Part shown: positions 7,884 through 17,738 of the stretch, one piece after another | Position numbering within the stretch: the stretch's first letter is position 1 | Layout of the letters: each line of letters opens with the position of its first letter | DNA from: Amarolinea aalborgensis | Lineage (GTDB): Bacteria; Chloroflexota; Anaerolineae; SSC4; Amarolineaceae | DNA length: 64,000 nt | Assembly (NCBI RefSeq): GCF_900491745.1 | Contig: NZ_UETR01000001.1 | Span: 310,001 to 374,000, forward strand | Direction of reading: 5' to 3' | Program-made: the position numbers and the translations under genes | The notes under the pieces: generated by a model | What the model saw: only the letters and a program-made list of their open reading frames with translations | Told to the model about the DNA's origin: nothing | Database searches by the model: none

Positions 7884-10113
7884 GTGGACACACTAGTTGG
7901 CACAATGCTCGGCGCTAAATACGAAATCCAGGCTGAAATCGGCCGCGGCGGCATGGGTATTGTCTATCGCGGCTATGATGTGATGCTGCACCGGGCTGGC
8001 GGTGAAGGTGCTGCCGCTGGAATACACCTACGACAGGCAGTTTGTAGACCGTTTTCGCCAGGAGGCAATCACGGCTGCTGGGTTGCACCATTCCGCAATC
8101 GTGACCATCCATGATGTTGGCCAACAAGGGCCATGGCACTATATCGTTATGCAGTACCTCGACGGCCAGACCCTCGAACAATGGCTGCTTAACCACGGCT
8201 CGATGGCGCTCCCCATGACGGCCCAGGTTGTGCGTCAGGTTGCCGATGCATTGGATTACGCACACCATGCCGGTATCGTCCATCGCGACATCAAGCCGTC
8301 GAATATCATGTTCGGTCCAGATGGTCATGTGACGCTGATGGATTTCGGCCTGGTGCGCGCCGTTGAGGGCAGCCAGCTAACGCGCAGCGGCGTGGTGGTG
8401 GGCACGCCGGAGTACATGGCACCCGAGCAAGCCCTGGGCGATGCGGTGGATGGCCGCACGGACCTCTACTCCCTGGGCGTGGTCATCTACCGGATGCTGG
8501 TGGCCCAGACGCCTTTTGTTCGTTCCACATCCCTTGCCACCGCTCACGCTCAGGTGTACGATCCACCACCACCTCTCCGCATCTTGCGTTCGGACTTACC
8601 CAAGCCCGTAGAAGCGGTCGTGTTGAAGGCATTGGCCAAGAACCCAGATGACCGCTACCAGCTTGGCGCCGAGCTTTCGACCGACTTCGATCTGGCCGCC
8701 CGCGGCAAGATGCCGCCCGGGTTGAAGGGCACCGTCCTTCCTAAACCGGTGAAGGACGCTACTAAAGCCCCGCGGGTGGGGCTGTCAAAGAATCCACGTT
8801 CGCCTACGCCCGAGGTTCAACCAGAACAATCCAGATCCTCCAAGCCACCGTTGCGATCGGAGATGCCTGCTAGCGACGCCGTAACGGTGGTGTTGAAACC
8901 TCCGGGTCCTCCTGCAATTCCCTCGCCGCCCGAGAACACGGTTATCATTTCAAGACAACCTGATCAGATCCGGGCGCCAATGGTTGACAATCCGATTGCC
9001 CAGCAGTTGCAGGCGGCAGTGGAGGAGCACCGAGCAGCACCCCAGATGGAGCAGACGATCAAAACTGAATTGGCAGCAACATCCGGCGATGCCAATGCTG
9101 TCGTCTTGCCGCAAGCGGTTGGTACGAGCCTGTTGTCTGTGCCTGAGCCAGGCCGCGAAACGGTTGAGATGACCAGCGCGATGATGAAGGAAAGGCCGCT
9201 TGTTTTAGCGCCTGATCGGTCAAAAGGCGATCATTTGGTATGGATTCCGGTTTGGGCATTGTTCGTTGTGATGATCTTGATGGTGATCCAGGGAGGACGC
9301 GCGGATCGAGCGACCCTTGCATTAGCGCCAACCCCAACAGTTTCGACTGGCCGAACCGTTGAGCGAGTGTCTGCCCACCAAACCAGAGACCAGGCTGCCC
9401 GCACTGCGACAGCGCAAGCTGCCACGAGCACCGCCGATGCCGAGTCAACCGCGACGGCAAAAGCCGCCTTGTCATTCATCCACGCCACTCGAACAGCTGC
9501 GACCCGTGCTGTGGCCACAGAAGTTGCCGCGACTGTCACAGCCGCATCGGCCAGAGCCACCAGAACAGCCGAAGTTCGCGATGTGTCCACGGAAGTTGCT
9601 GCCATTAAGGCGAATGTGGCAGCCCAAAATACCTCAACGGCAGAAACTGCGGTTGCTGCCATGAAGGCAACCGCGGCAGCCCAAAATACCAGGACCGCAG
9701 CAGCAACTGCGGTTGCCCGAGCAACCAGGACCATACGAGCCGCAACCGCAACCGCCCTGGCAAGAATCCCTCGCGCAACCGTGTGGGCAAATCAAGATTG
9801 GCAAGATAGCGGCATCTCCGTGCAGGCTGGGGACACTCTCAGGATTCGCTACCTCTCCGGCGCATGGTCGAGTTGGTCGAATTCCCTTGGACCCCCTCCA
9901 TCTAGCGGACACAGCGAAGGTATCATGCCAACTGTATCTTGGACTGGCCTCATTGGTCGAATCGAGCACGGCCCGCCCTTTGCCATTGGATCAGAGGCTC
10001 GCGTGGCAGCCAGTTCCAATGGGCGCTTGTTTCTTCGCATCAACGATACTGATACGAGGGACAATACTGGGAGTATCGTTGTGCTTATCGAGGTTATTCG
10101 CTCGTCGCGCTAA
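7884..10113 (+). pseudogene. Ser/Thr kinase with PA-IL-like tail, frameshifted (kinase B)
   Basis: The reading frame opens at GTG 7884 with a normal glycine loop (GRGGMGIVYRG). It then loses frame at about 7996: two bases are missing relative to paralogues, in the codons before VAVK. From 8002 the frame resumes with the catalytic Lys, HRDIKPSN, DFG and APE, then a Pro-rich linker and a membrane helix (DNA about 9238-9300). Next comes an Ala/Thr-rich, probably helical stalk with ATRTA-type repeats. The C-terminal domain (WANQDWQDSGI, then LIGRI, LFLRINDTD) resembles the PA-IL/LecA-like galactose-binding fold. A GTG at 8002 could only make a kinase lacking the glycine loop, so it is probably inactive unless the shift is a sequencing error. 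Confidence 0.8.
7997..8420 (+). repeat. 424-bp kinase tract identical to 10375-10798 (copy 1)
   Basis: Read base by base, 7997-8420 equals 10375-10798 with a constant offset of 2378. Outside the block the genes differ at many positions. The left edge coincides with the frameshift in kinase B. Recent gene conversion, or a mis-joined assembly, would explain this. Confidence 0.9.
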
Positions 10114-10241
10114 ACGATAACTACGATTTGCCGTATTGATGCGAGTGCCGGTTATCCTCTTGGCGATCAGCGTAACGCCACTCCTGCGGTTGACGCCCTT
10201 GAGTTGATAAATTGACATAAAACGATTGTTCCGCATTCGAC

Positions 10242-13200
10242 ATGGGGAAACAGACCTTGAATCCTCCCTTAATCGGCGTTACACTGGCTAATAAATACGA
10301 AATCCAGGCTGAAATCGGCCGCGGCGGCATGGGCATCGTCTATCGCGGCTATGATGTCATGCTGCGCCGATCGGTGGCGGTGAAGGTGCTGCCGCTGGAA
10401 TACACCTACGACAGGCAGTTTGTAGACCGTTTTCGCCAGGAGGCAATCACGGCTGCTGGGTTGCACCATTCCGCAATCGTGACCATCCATGATGTTGGCC
10501 AACAAGGGCCATGGCACTATATCGTTATGCAGTACCTCGACGGCCAGACCCTCGAACAATGGCTGCTTAACCACGGCTCGATGGCGCTCCCCATGACGGC
10601 CCAGGTTGTGCGTCAGGTTGCCGATGCATTGGATTACGCACACCATGCCGGTATCGTCCATCGCGACATCAAGCCGTCGAATATCATGTTCGGTCCAGAT
10701 GGTCATGTGACGCTGATGGATTTCGGCCTGGTGCGCGCCGTTGAGGGCAGCCAGCTAACGCGCAGCGGCGTGGTGGTGGGCACGCCGGAGTACATGGCGC
10801 CCGAGCAAGCCCTGGGCGATGCAGTGGACGGTCGCACCGACATCTACTCCCTGGGCGTGGTTGTCTATCGCTTGCTGACCGGGCGTATACCTTTCGTCCG
10901 CTCCACCCCCATGGCCAGTGCTTACGCGCATGCTCATGACCCGCCACTGCCTCCGCGTGTGCTGCGCCCCGATTTGCCCAGGTCAATTGAGGCCGTCGTG
11001 CTCAAAACGCTGGCCAAACGACCGACTGAACGCTATCAGAGCGGCGCCCAACTGGCCGCCGATTTCGATTTGGCCGCCAGCGGCAAGGTGCCGCCAGGGC
11101 TCAAGGGCATCAACACTCCGCCAACCATCAGAAGCGCCGCGCCGCCGCCTGCCCAACACCCAGCGTTGCTCACACGACGCGTCGTCGGGGAGCATGCAGT
11201 TTCGCCGGCCGACGGGCAGACGATGCCCATGCCCGCTCACCCGGGCGCCAACGAGGCTGCCAGGACGACGCCCGCTCATTCCGGCACGCACTCGCTGTCT
11301 CCACTTGGACTTGGCGCAGCCACGCCTGGCACTTCACCTCTAACGCAGAAGCTGCCCTTCTGGCGCATTATGGCTGTCCTGGTCGGCATCATCCTCTTAG
11401 CGGTCGCGGGCCTGGCCCTGACCCACCAGCAGACCGCAGCAACCCTTGCCACACCAACCGTGGCCGCGCCAACTGTCCATGTACAGGCTGCCGAGACGCA
11501 GATGCCAACGAGCGCCCCAACCGCCATGCCCACCTTGGCGCTGGCGACGTCACAGCCGCCGATCTTTCGCTTGGCGAATCAAGCGAAAATCACCTTCGAT
11601 TGGCAGCCGTCGGCGTCGCAGCGTGAGGATTTCAGCCAGATCAATCCGGGATGGTATGTTGGAGACAATGATTCTGGCCTATGGCAGGTCAGCGATGGCG
11701 CTTATCGGCTTACCATTCACACGGCCAATTCGATGGTTTGGTTGTGGCGCAATATCAGTGTGGGCAACTTTCATGTGTCCGTAGATGTCGAGCCTGACCA
11801 GCGCTTCAAAGACACACGTACTGGCCTCCTTTTTCGCGGTTCGGGCGCTCAAGACTTCTATCAGCTCGACTACGCCCCTGGCAAAGGGTATGAACTTTCC
11901 AAACGGATTAACGGCGCAACGACCACATTGATTCGGCGCACTGCCGTGCCACGTCGGGGTAGTGTAGTGCGGATGGGCGTCACCGTGTTGGGGCCTGAGA
12001 TCCAGGTTGAAATTGACGGTCAGGCCATGGCCAGGGTTGTTGACACAGCCCGTGGTCGCGGCGATGTGGCGATTTACGGCGTTTCAAGCAACGCGGCCGA
12101 CGCCCGCTTCGTGTTTGACAACTACGCGTTCGAGCCGGCTGCTTCCGAGGCAATCCCGATGTCATTGGTTCCCTATCTCGACCCATCCAGCCGTTTTAGT
12201 TTGTACGTGGCCGAGAACTGGACCCAAAGCCTGGATGGGTCAGGCGTCAATTTTGATTGGGTTGAGCAACTGGCGCGCGTCTTCGTTCAGCAGGTCAGTG
12301 ATGCACAAGCTGACGATACACCTGAGGAGGTCGCACGGAAGTACATCCTTCGTGCGCGCACAACGTTTGAAAACATCGTCGAACGGGAAGGGCAGGCTCG
12401 CACCCTTGGTGATCGCCCCGCATATGAGAGGGTCATCAGCGCGCAAGTCATGGGAGCCAACCTGGTCATCCATCTCGTCGCCGTGAACGACCGGGGCCGC
12501 GGCTATGTCGTTGTCAGCGCAGCAGAGGCATCACATGAACCGCCGCTGCGCCCGCTGCTGGCCTATGTCATTGACAGTTTTCGCCTAGATGATAGCCCTA
12601 TGTCATCGCCGACCGCTACCATGACGCCGACCAGCGTCCCAACCGCGCAAGTGACGGCCACTCCAACACGAGTGTCGGTTTCCAAACGCCCTGCGCCAAC
12701 CTCGGTGTTGGCGACCGCCACACCAACAAGACAACCTGTTTCGATGCCTGGCGGTCGCATTGCATATTCGGTTTGGAATGGGCAAACGGCCCGTTTTGAT
12801 ACGTATGTCTACCGATTATCTGATGGCGCGCGTACCCCGTATTTACCTAACCTGCGCCAGCCAGATTTCAACAGTAAGGGCGAGCTGGTGGCGAACGCTG
12901 AAGGCGCCAGCGGTGATAACCTGGTGCGAACAGATAGAGACGGCAACAACCTACGCATCATCAGCGCATACACCGAGGACTCCCGCCCGCACTGGTCGCC
13001 ATCTGGAATCAGTATTGTCTTCGATTCTACGTCGCAAGGTGATTCACGTTACCGAATTTACTTGCAGGACGATGCCGGCTACCGTCACAGCGTTCCGCCT
13101 CTCAAGATCAACGGACAGGATCTCTTTGGGCGCTATTCAGTTTATCTGAAAAACTGGCGCATTGCCTTCAATGGCTGCAATAACTGGAGCGATGGCAGCG

Positions 13201-13577
13201 TCTGTGGCATTTACACGATTGACGGTCGCGGGCGCAATCCGTTGGCGGCAACGAATCAACCCAGTGATATTCCGACCGACAACCATGAATCACAGATCGT
13301 GTTCATGTCTGATCGCAACGGCAATTGGGATGTGTACCTAGTCAATTTCGATGGCGCAAACCTGCAACGACTGACCAGCCATCCCGCGCGTGACGGCTTG
13401 GGTACCGTGTCGCCCGACGGAAGCTACGTCGCGTTCATTTCGGACCGAGATGGGGCCTGGGCCGTGTATGTCGTACCGATCAGTGGTGGTCAAGAACACA
13501 AACTGTTCGATTTGGGCGGCGGCTACCATACTGGTGAATGGGACTGGCTGCAAGAAAGAATTTCCTGGGGGCCATGA
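10242..13577 (+). CDS. Ser/Thr kinase with DUF1080-like and TolB-propeller ectodomain (kinase C)
   Basis: 1111 residues. The kinase domain at about 18-285 is intact: GRGGMG, Lys48, Asp142 in HRDIKPSN, DFG 160-162 and APE. A membrane helix lies near 371-394. Outside are a concanavalin-like/DUF1080-like domain at about 460-635 (FSQINPGWYVG through FDNYAFEPA), a middle region near 640-790 of uncertain fold, and a Thr-Pro linker. A C-terminal six-bladed TolB/PD40-type propeller runs from about 835 to 1111, with blades such as IVFMSDRNGNWDVYLVN and VAFISDRDGAWAVYVV. The outer part suggests binding of a polymer or glycan ligand. No strong ribosome-binding site precedes ATG 10242. Confidence 0.92.
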   Translation: MGKQTLNPPLIGVTLANKYEIQAEIGRGGMGIVYRGYDVMLRRSVAVKVLPLEYTYDRQFVDRFRQEAITAAGLHHSAIVTIHDVGQQGPWHYIVMQYLDGQTLEQWLLNHGSMALPMTAQVVRQVADALDYAHHAGIVHRDIKPSNIMFGPDGHVTLMDFGLVRAVEGSQLTRSGVVVGTPEYMAPEQALGDAVDGRTDIYSLGVVVYRLLTGRIPFVRSTPMASAYAHAHDPPLPPRVLRPDLPRSIEAVVLKTLAKRPTERYQSGAQLAADFDLAASGKVPPGLKGINTPPTIRSAAPPPAQHPALLTRRVVGEHAVSPADGQTMPMPAHPGANEAARTTPAHSGTHSLSPLGLGAATPGTSPLTQKLPFWRIMAVLVGIILLAVAGLALTHQQTAATLATPTVAAPTVHVQAAETQMPTSAPTAMPTLALATSQPPIFRLANQAKITFDWQPSASQREDFSQINPGWYVGDNDSGLWQVSDGAYRLTIHTANSMVWLWRNISVGNFHVSVDVEPDQRFKDTRTGLLFRGSGAQDFYQLDYAPGKGYELSKRINGATTTLIRRTAVPRRGSVVRMGVTVLGPEIQVEIDGQAMARVVDTARGRGDVAIYGVSSNAADARFVFDNYAFEPAASEAIPMSLVPYLDPSSRFSLYVAENWTQSLDGSGVNFDWVEQLARVFVQQVSDAQADDTPEEVARKYILRARTTFENIVEREGQARTLGDRPAYERVISAQVMGANLVIHLVAVNDRGRGYVVVSAAEASHEPPLRPLLAYVIDSFRLDDSPMSSPTATMTPTSVPTAQVTATPTRVSVSKRPAPTSVLATATPTRQPVSMPGGRIAYSVWNGQTARFDTYVYRLSDGARTPYLPNLRQPDFNSKGELVANAEGASGDNLVRTDRDGNNLRIISAYTEDSRPHWSPSGISIVFDSTSQGDSRYRIYLQDDAGYRHSVPPLKINGQDLFGRYSVYLKNWRIAFNGCNNWSDGSVCGIYTIDGRGRNPLAATNQPSDIPTDNHESQIVFMSDRNGNWDVYLVNFDGANLQRLTSHPARDGLGTVSPDGSYVAFISDRDGAWAVYVVPISGGQEHKLFDLGGGYHTGEWDWLQERISWGP
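10375..10798 (+). repeat. 424-bp kinase tract identical to 7997-8420 (copy 2)
   Basis: The intact copy of the identical block, from the VAVK Lys region to just before the APE motif. Here the frame is open, so this gene is the likelier donor. Confidence 0.9.
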
Positions 13578-13641
13578 AGCATATTTATTGTCCACCCAAT
13601 GGACTGCACATATCATCGTCAGAAAGGACTGATCAGCAATC

Positions 13642-14430
13642 ATGAACAATCGCCTTGAGAACCAAGTCCACCCTCGCGGACGCTACACGCGTTCTTGCGC
13701 CTGGCAGTCGCCCAGCCGGCGCGCGCGACCCTTCTTGGGCGCTTTCATCCTGGCCCTGCTGTTGACCGCCTGCCGTGCGCCGAGCGCGCCGCCAACGTCG
13801 GCTCCGCCGGCCGCCGACATGACGCCCATGCCCACCCTACCGGCTGTGGTGATTGGCGAGACGGACCCCACCGTGACCCTGGCGCCGACGCCGCTGCCCA
13901 CGTCAACCCTAGCGGTCACACCGACCCAGACTTCCACGCCGCGGCTTGACCAGGTGGCGCCCACGTTGAACAGCCCGGCCAACAACAGCAGCGCCAGTGG
14001 CCGCACGGCGTTCCGCTGGGCATGGGATGGCCCGGTTTTGACTAATAATCAGGGCTTTGAAGTGCGCATCTGGAAAGAGAGCCAGGCCGATCACTTTGGC
14101 GCGGACAAACCAGTGCGCACCACCAGTGTCACGATTGACCTCAACCAGGCGGCCGGCGTGCGGCAGGGCGGGGCCGGTACTTACCTCTGGACGGTAGCCG
14201 TGGTACAATTGAATCCGTACAAACGGATTGGCAAAGAGGCAACGCCTCGCACTTTAAGAATTGGCGGTGTTCCGCCGACGCCGTCGCGCAGCGCAGCCCC
14301 GTTGATCGGGTCAGGCGCGGCGCAGCGGTTCGCTGGCGCTGTGGGCCTTCTGAGCGGCAGCCTGCTCCTGGGTTGGCTTTACCTCAGCGGCGCGTTCGAA
14401 GCCTGGCTGCGCCGCCGCCTTCGCCAGTGA
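13642..14430 (+). CDS. Lipoprotein with 'QGG-WTVA' beta module and C-terminal membrane helix
   Basis: 262 residues. An unusually long basic N-region leads to a hydrophobic stretch ending in a lipobox (LLTAC, Cys44), so it is likely lipidated and held outside the membrane. A Pro/Thr linker (45-110) precedes a beta-rich module of about 100 residues (FRWAWDG, QGFEVRIW, QGGAGTYLWTVAVVQLNPYK). A C-terminal membrane helix and RRR tail end it. The same module occurs in kinase D, in the PP2C phosphatase and in a relic at 32.4 kb. The 3' half is nearly identical in DNA to the end of kinase D. AAGGA lies upstream of ATG 13642. Confidence 0.8.
   Translation: MNNRLENQVHPRGRYTRSCAWQSPSRRARPFLGAFILALLLTACRAPSAPPTSAPPAADMTPMPTLPAVVIGETDPTVTLAPTPLPTSTLAVTPTQTSTPRLDQVAPTLNSPANNSSASGRTAFRWAWDGPVLTNNQGFEVRIWKESQADHFGADKPVRTTSVTIDLNQAAGVRQGGAGTYLWTVAVVQLNPYKRIGKEATPRTLRIGGVPPTPSRSAAPLIGSGAAQRFAGAVGLLSGSLLLGWLYLSGAFEAWLRRRLRQ
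14128..14415 (+). repeat. Near-identical segment shared with 16037-16324
   Basis: The last ~290 bases of the lipoprotein gene match the last ~290 bases of kinase D with roughly 95% identity by eye and a constant offset of 1909. The block covers the end of the beta module and the terminal membrane helix. Duplication or gene conversion is indicated. Confidence 0.8.
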
Positions 14431-14521
14431 GACGAAGCGTTACGCCGTAGAATACGTTGCCTTGTAGCGTACGCCAACTCGTGGACGGACGTGAGTGGTA
14501 GGGCAAAAAAGGAAATGCACG

Positions 14522-16336
14522 ATGGTTGAAAATTCAGGTGACGCGTTTAACTCCGTGCCGATACCGCGTTTGTTAGGCGGCAAGTACGAAGTTGATACCG
14601 AGTTGGGACGAGGGGGGATGGGCGTGGTGTTTCGCGGCCGAGACACTATGCTGAAACGACCGGTCGCGATCAAGGTGCTACCTCCGCAACTGACGCTGGA
14701 TACGTCTTTTGTGCGGCGCTTCCAACAGGAGGCGATTACGGCCGCCAATTTGCGGCATCCGAATATTGTGACTATTCATGATGTGGGCAACCAAGACGGG
14801 TTCTATTACATTGTCATGGAATTCATCGAAGGGACTACCGTGGAGCAGTGGATCCATGATCACGGCCCAATGTCACCGCAACAGGCGGGGCATGTGCTCC
14901 ACCAGATAACTGATGCCCTCGATCATGCGCATCAGAGTGGACTCATTCATCGAGATATCAAGCCAGCCAACATCATGCTTAACCCAAGCGGCCACGCTAC
15001 TCTGATGGACTTTGGATTGGTGAGGGCCGGTGAAGCCGGTTTGACCGGTACCGGTATCGTGGTGGGAACACCAGACTACATGGCTCCGGAACAAGCGCTC
15101 GGTCAACCCATTGACCGCCGAACCGACATCTATGCGCTCGGTGTGGTTGTCTATCGCATGTTGACAGGACAGGTGCCCTTCGCTCGTTCCAGCAGCATGG
15201 CGACCATCTATGCCCACGTTCACGAACCACCACCACCGTTGCGCCAAATCCGCAGCGATATCCCTAAACCCATTGAGGCCGTGGTTCTCAAGACCCTAGC
15301 CAAGAAACCGGCCAATCGCTACCAGACGGCGGGTCAGTTGGCAGCCGACTTCGGGACGGCACTTGCAGGCAAAATGCCGGCCGGTTTGACCGCAGTTACT
15401 ACTCCCCCACCGGGTGCTGTGACGAAGGCCGGCAATGCGAATGTTAAGTCTGCTGCGAGCAGTAGTACCCGCGTCATCAGTCATGCTTCTTCTGGCGACC
15501 CTGCACGATTTTCACCGCCTCCCCGTCTCTCGGGCCGCATTTTGGTCATTGCTATGGTTGCCGTGCTCTTTCTGGCGGTCAGTGGTGTAGTTTGGGCGGT
15601 CAATCGCACCGCGGCGCCCGCCGCGACGCCCACGGCCGAGATTGTCGCCCTCGTGACTCCTGTGCCGACGCCTGAGGTAGTTAATACCAGTACGCCGATT
15701 CCACAGTCTGAGGTCACACGCATTGTGGTTGTTACTGCCACGCCGAGGCCAACGTCGCCAATGACGGCCACTTCATTGATATCTGCAACGGCAACGGCAT
15801 CGCCCACGCCGACCGTTTCAAAGACAAGGCTTGCAACTCCTGCCTTGGCACGTATGGAAGATACCAGCCCCGTTCTACAGGAGCCCACCAATAATGCGTA
15901 TGGGACCGCGCAGTTGCTGTTTCGTTGGCAGTGGGATGGTCCGGCACTCGCCCCGAACCAAGGGTTTGAAGTGCGCATCTGGAGAGACGGTCAAGCCGAC
16001 CACTTTGGCGCGGCCGAACCAGTGCGCACGACGAGCGCAGTGATTGACCTCAACCAGGCCGCCGGCGTGCGTCAAGGCGGGGCCGGTACTTACCTTTGGA
16101 CGGTAGCCGTGGTACAATTGAACCCGTACAAACGGATTGGCAAAGAGGCCACGCCTCGCACTTTAAGAATTGGCGGTGTTCCGCCGACGCCGTCGCGCAG
16201 CGCAGCCCCGTTGATCGGGCCAGGCGCAGCGCAGCGGTTCGCCGGCGCTGTGGGCATTCTGAGCGGCAGCCTGCTTCTGGGTTGGCTTTACCTCAGCGGC
16301 GCGTTAGAAGCCTGGCTGCGCCGCCGCCGTCCGTGA
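14522..16336 (+). CDS. Ser/Thr kinase with 'QGG-WTVA' ectodomain (kinase D)
   Basis: 604 residues from ATG 14522 (AGGAAA upstream; GTG 14495 is a weaker choice). The kinase domain at about 22-285 is complete: GRGGMG, Lys51 in VAIK, HRDIKPAN, DFG and APE. One membrane helix near 338-360 is followed by a Thr-Pro stalk. The beta module (QGFEVRIW, QGGAGTYLWTVAVVQ) comes next, then a second hydrophobic helix near the end with a basic tail. Two helices would put the module in an extracytoplasmic loop and the C-terminus back in the cytoplasm. The stop overlaps the next start as GTGA, so kinase and O-antigen-ligase-like protein are probably translationally coupled. Codon use and kinase sequence are more distant from kinases A-C. 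Confidence 0.93.
   Translation: MVENSGDAFNSVPIPRLLGGKYEVDTELGRGGMGVVFRGRDTMLKRPVAIKVLPPQLTLDTSFVRRFQQEAITAANLRHPNIVTIHDVGNQDGFYYIVMEFIEGTTVEQWIHDHGPMSPQQAGHVLHQITDALDHAHQSGLIHRDIKPANIMLNPSGHATLMDFGLVRAGEAGLTGTGIVVGTPDYMAPEQALGQPIDRRTDIYALGVVVYRMLTGQVPFARSSSMATIYAHVHEPPPPLRQIRSDIPKPIEAVVLKTLAKKPANRYQTAGQLAADFGTALAGKMPAGLTAVTTPPPGAVTKAGNANVKSAASSSTRVISHASSGDPARFSPPPRLSGRILVIAMVAVLFLAVSGVVWAVNRTAAPAATPTAEIVALVTPVPTPEVVNTSTPIPQSEVTRIVVVTATPRPTSPMTATSLISATATASPTPTVSKTRLATPALARMEDTSPVLQEPTNNAYGTAQLLFRWQWDGPALAPNQGFEVRIWRDGQADHFGAAEPVRTTSAVIDLNQAAGVRQGGAGTYLWTVAVVQLNPYKRIGKEATPRTLRIGGVPPTPSRSAAPLIGPGAAQRFAGAVGILSGSLLLGWLYLSGALEAWLRRRRP
16037..16324 (+). repeat. Near-identical segment shared with 14128-14415
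   Basis: Second copy of the duplicated 3' segment, here ending kinase D. Confidence 0.8.
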
Positions 16337-17688
16337 GATGGAGCCGCCAGTGGACGCTGGAAGTTGGGGGCCTGCTGGTTGTCATCTTGATCCCGCTGGT
16401 CTTCAATCCGCTGGACGTCAACGCCTTTGAACCGCTCAAGGCCGCCGTTTTTCAGATCGTTACGCTGCTGATGCTCCTGGCCGCCTTGCTGCCGCCAGCA
16501 TCCGCCTTGCGTTCTGGGGACATGCCCCGCTGGCCCTACCTGCTGTATGCAGGCGCCGTCCTGCTGGCAACGATTTTCTCGGTCGAGGCGCGCCGCAGCC
16601 TGTGGACCGCGCGCACGACGGCCGATGGCGCGTTGACGCTGCTCAGCGGTGTGGTCTTCTGCTGGCTGCTGGGCCAGGCGCTGACGACGCGGCGCCAGGT
16701 GACGCGCTTGCTGCTGGCGCTGGTCATCGGCAGCGTACCGGTGACGGTTTACGGCCTGCTGCAGGCAGCCGGTCTCGACCCGCTGGTCTGGGTCAGCGAC
16801 TCGGTCTCGCCGGTGCTGAGCACGGTAGGGCGCTCGAATTACCTGGCCGCCTACCTGGTGATGGTCATGCCGTTCACGCTGGCGCTGTGGCGGAGCGGCC
16901 ATGAAGGGCAGCCGGCGTATCGTTTCGGCCTGCTCTTTGCGCTGCAGCTCATCTGCCTCCTGCTGACCCTGGCGCGGGCCGCGTGGCTTGGCCTGTTGGT
17001 CGGCGGCCTGGCGGCCGGTGTCGCTTTCCTTCGGCGTCGGCCTGCCGTTCGGGCTGGCCGGCCGCGCTGGAGATGGCGGCTGCTCGGCGGGCTGGCGGCT
17101 GGCCTGGTGGGCGTTGCCCTGCTGGTTGCCATGAGCGCCTCAGCCCTGGTGAAACCGTCGGCGTATGGCATGCGTCCCCCCGTCTACGCCCAACTGCGGG
17201 CAGACTCGGCCGCCGCCCGCCTGATCTTCTGGCGCGCCAGCCTGCGCTTGCTCGATGGGCGCTGGCTGCTGGGCTATGGCCCCGGCACGTTTGGCGCGGT
17301 CGTGGCCGCCGCGCAGCCGCCCGAGCTGACCGCGGCAGGCCCGGCCGCGGCGCTGCTGGACGATCCGCACAACCTGCTGCTCGATCGGCTGCTGCAGACC
17401 GGCGTGGTGGGCGTGGCTGCCTTCCTCGCTCTGCTGCTGGCGGCGGCTCGTCAATGGCTGCGCGCCTGGCGCCGCGCCGCCGATCGCCAGGCCGTGTCCA
17501 TTTTGGCCGCGGCGCTGGCGGCTTTGACCGCCTACGTTGTCCAGGCGCAGGCGACCCCCAACGTGATGACGCCCGACGCCTTGTTCTGGGTGCTCCTGGC
17601 CCTGGCCGGCGCCGCCCCCTTCAGTCTGGTCAACGGGGCCAGGCAAGAAGAATTGCCGCCAGACCGGTCTCTGGTCTCTGATCTCTGA
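16333..17688 (+). CDS. O-antigen ligase/polymerase-like polytopic membrane protein
   Basis: 451 residues starting at GTG 16333, which overlaps the kinase D stop (GTGA); the longer frame from 16096 lies wholly over the kinase and is rejected. About ten membrane helices are visible. A central region with SNYLAAYLVMVMPF and LTLARAAWLGLLVGG, and a large loop with LLGYGPGTFGAVV and DDPHNLLLDRLLQTG, is typical of the Wzy/WaaL O-antigen ligase family, which joins glycans at the outer face of the membrane. The final residues (SLVSDL) are encoded by an intergenic repeat word. Tight coupling to a kinase suggests phospho-control of an envelope glycan step; that is inference. Confidence 0.85.
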   Translation: MRWSRQWTLEVGGLLVVILIPLVFNPLDVNAFEPLKAAVFQIVTLLMLLAALLPPASALRSGDMPRWPYLLYAGAVLLATIFSVEARRSLWTARTTADGALTLLSGVVFCWLLGQALTTRRQVTRLLLALVIGSVPVTVYGLLQAAGLDPLVWVSDSVSPVLSTVGRSNYLAAYLVMVMPFTLALWRSGHEGQPAYRFGLLFALQLICLLLTLARAAWLGLLVGGLAAGVAFLRRRPAVRAGRPRWRWRLLGGLAAGLVGVALLVAMSASALVKPSAYGMRPPVYAQLRADSAAARLIFWRASLRLLDGRWLLGYGPGTFGAVVAAAQPPELTAAGPAAALLDDPHNLLLDRLLQTGVVGVAAFLALLLAAARQWLRAWRRAADRQAVSILAAALAALTAYVVQAQATPNVMTPDALFWVLLALAGAAPFSLVNGARQEELPPDRSLVSDL

Positions 17689-17710
17689 TTCCTGATCTCT
17701 GATCTCCGAT
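17666..17710 (+). repeat. Degenerate TCTCTGAT word repeat
   Basis: Tandem words of the type GGTCTCTG, ATCTCTGA and TCCTGATC run across the end of the ligase gene and into the gap. They encode the protein's last residues and its stop. Confidence 0.7.
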
Positions 17711-17738
17711 TTTCGTTCGCAACAGGAGGTTTCTTTCG

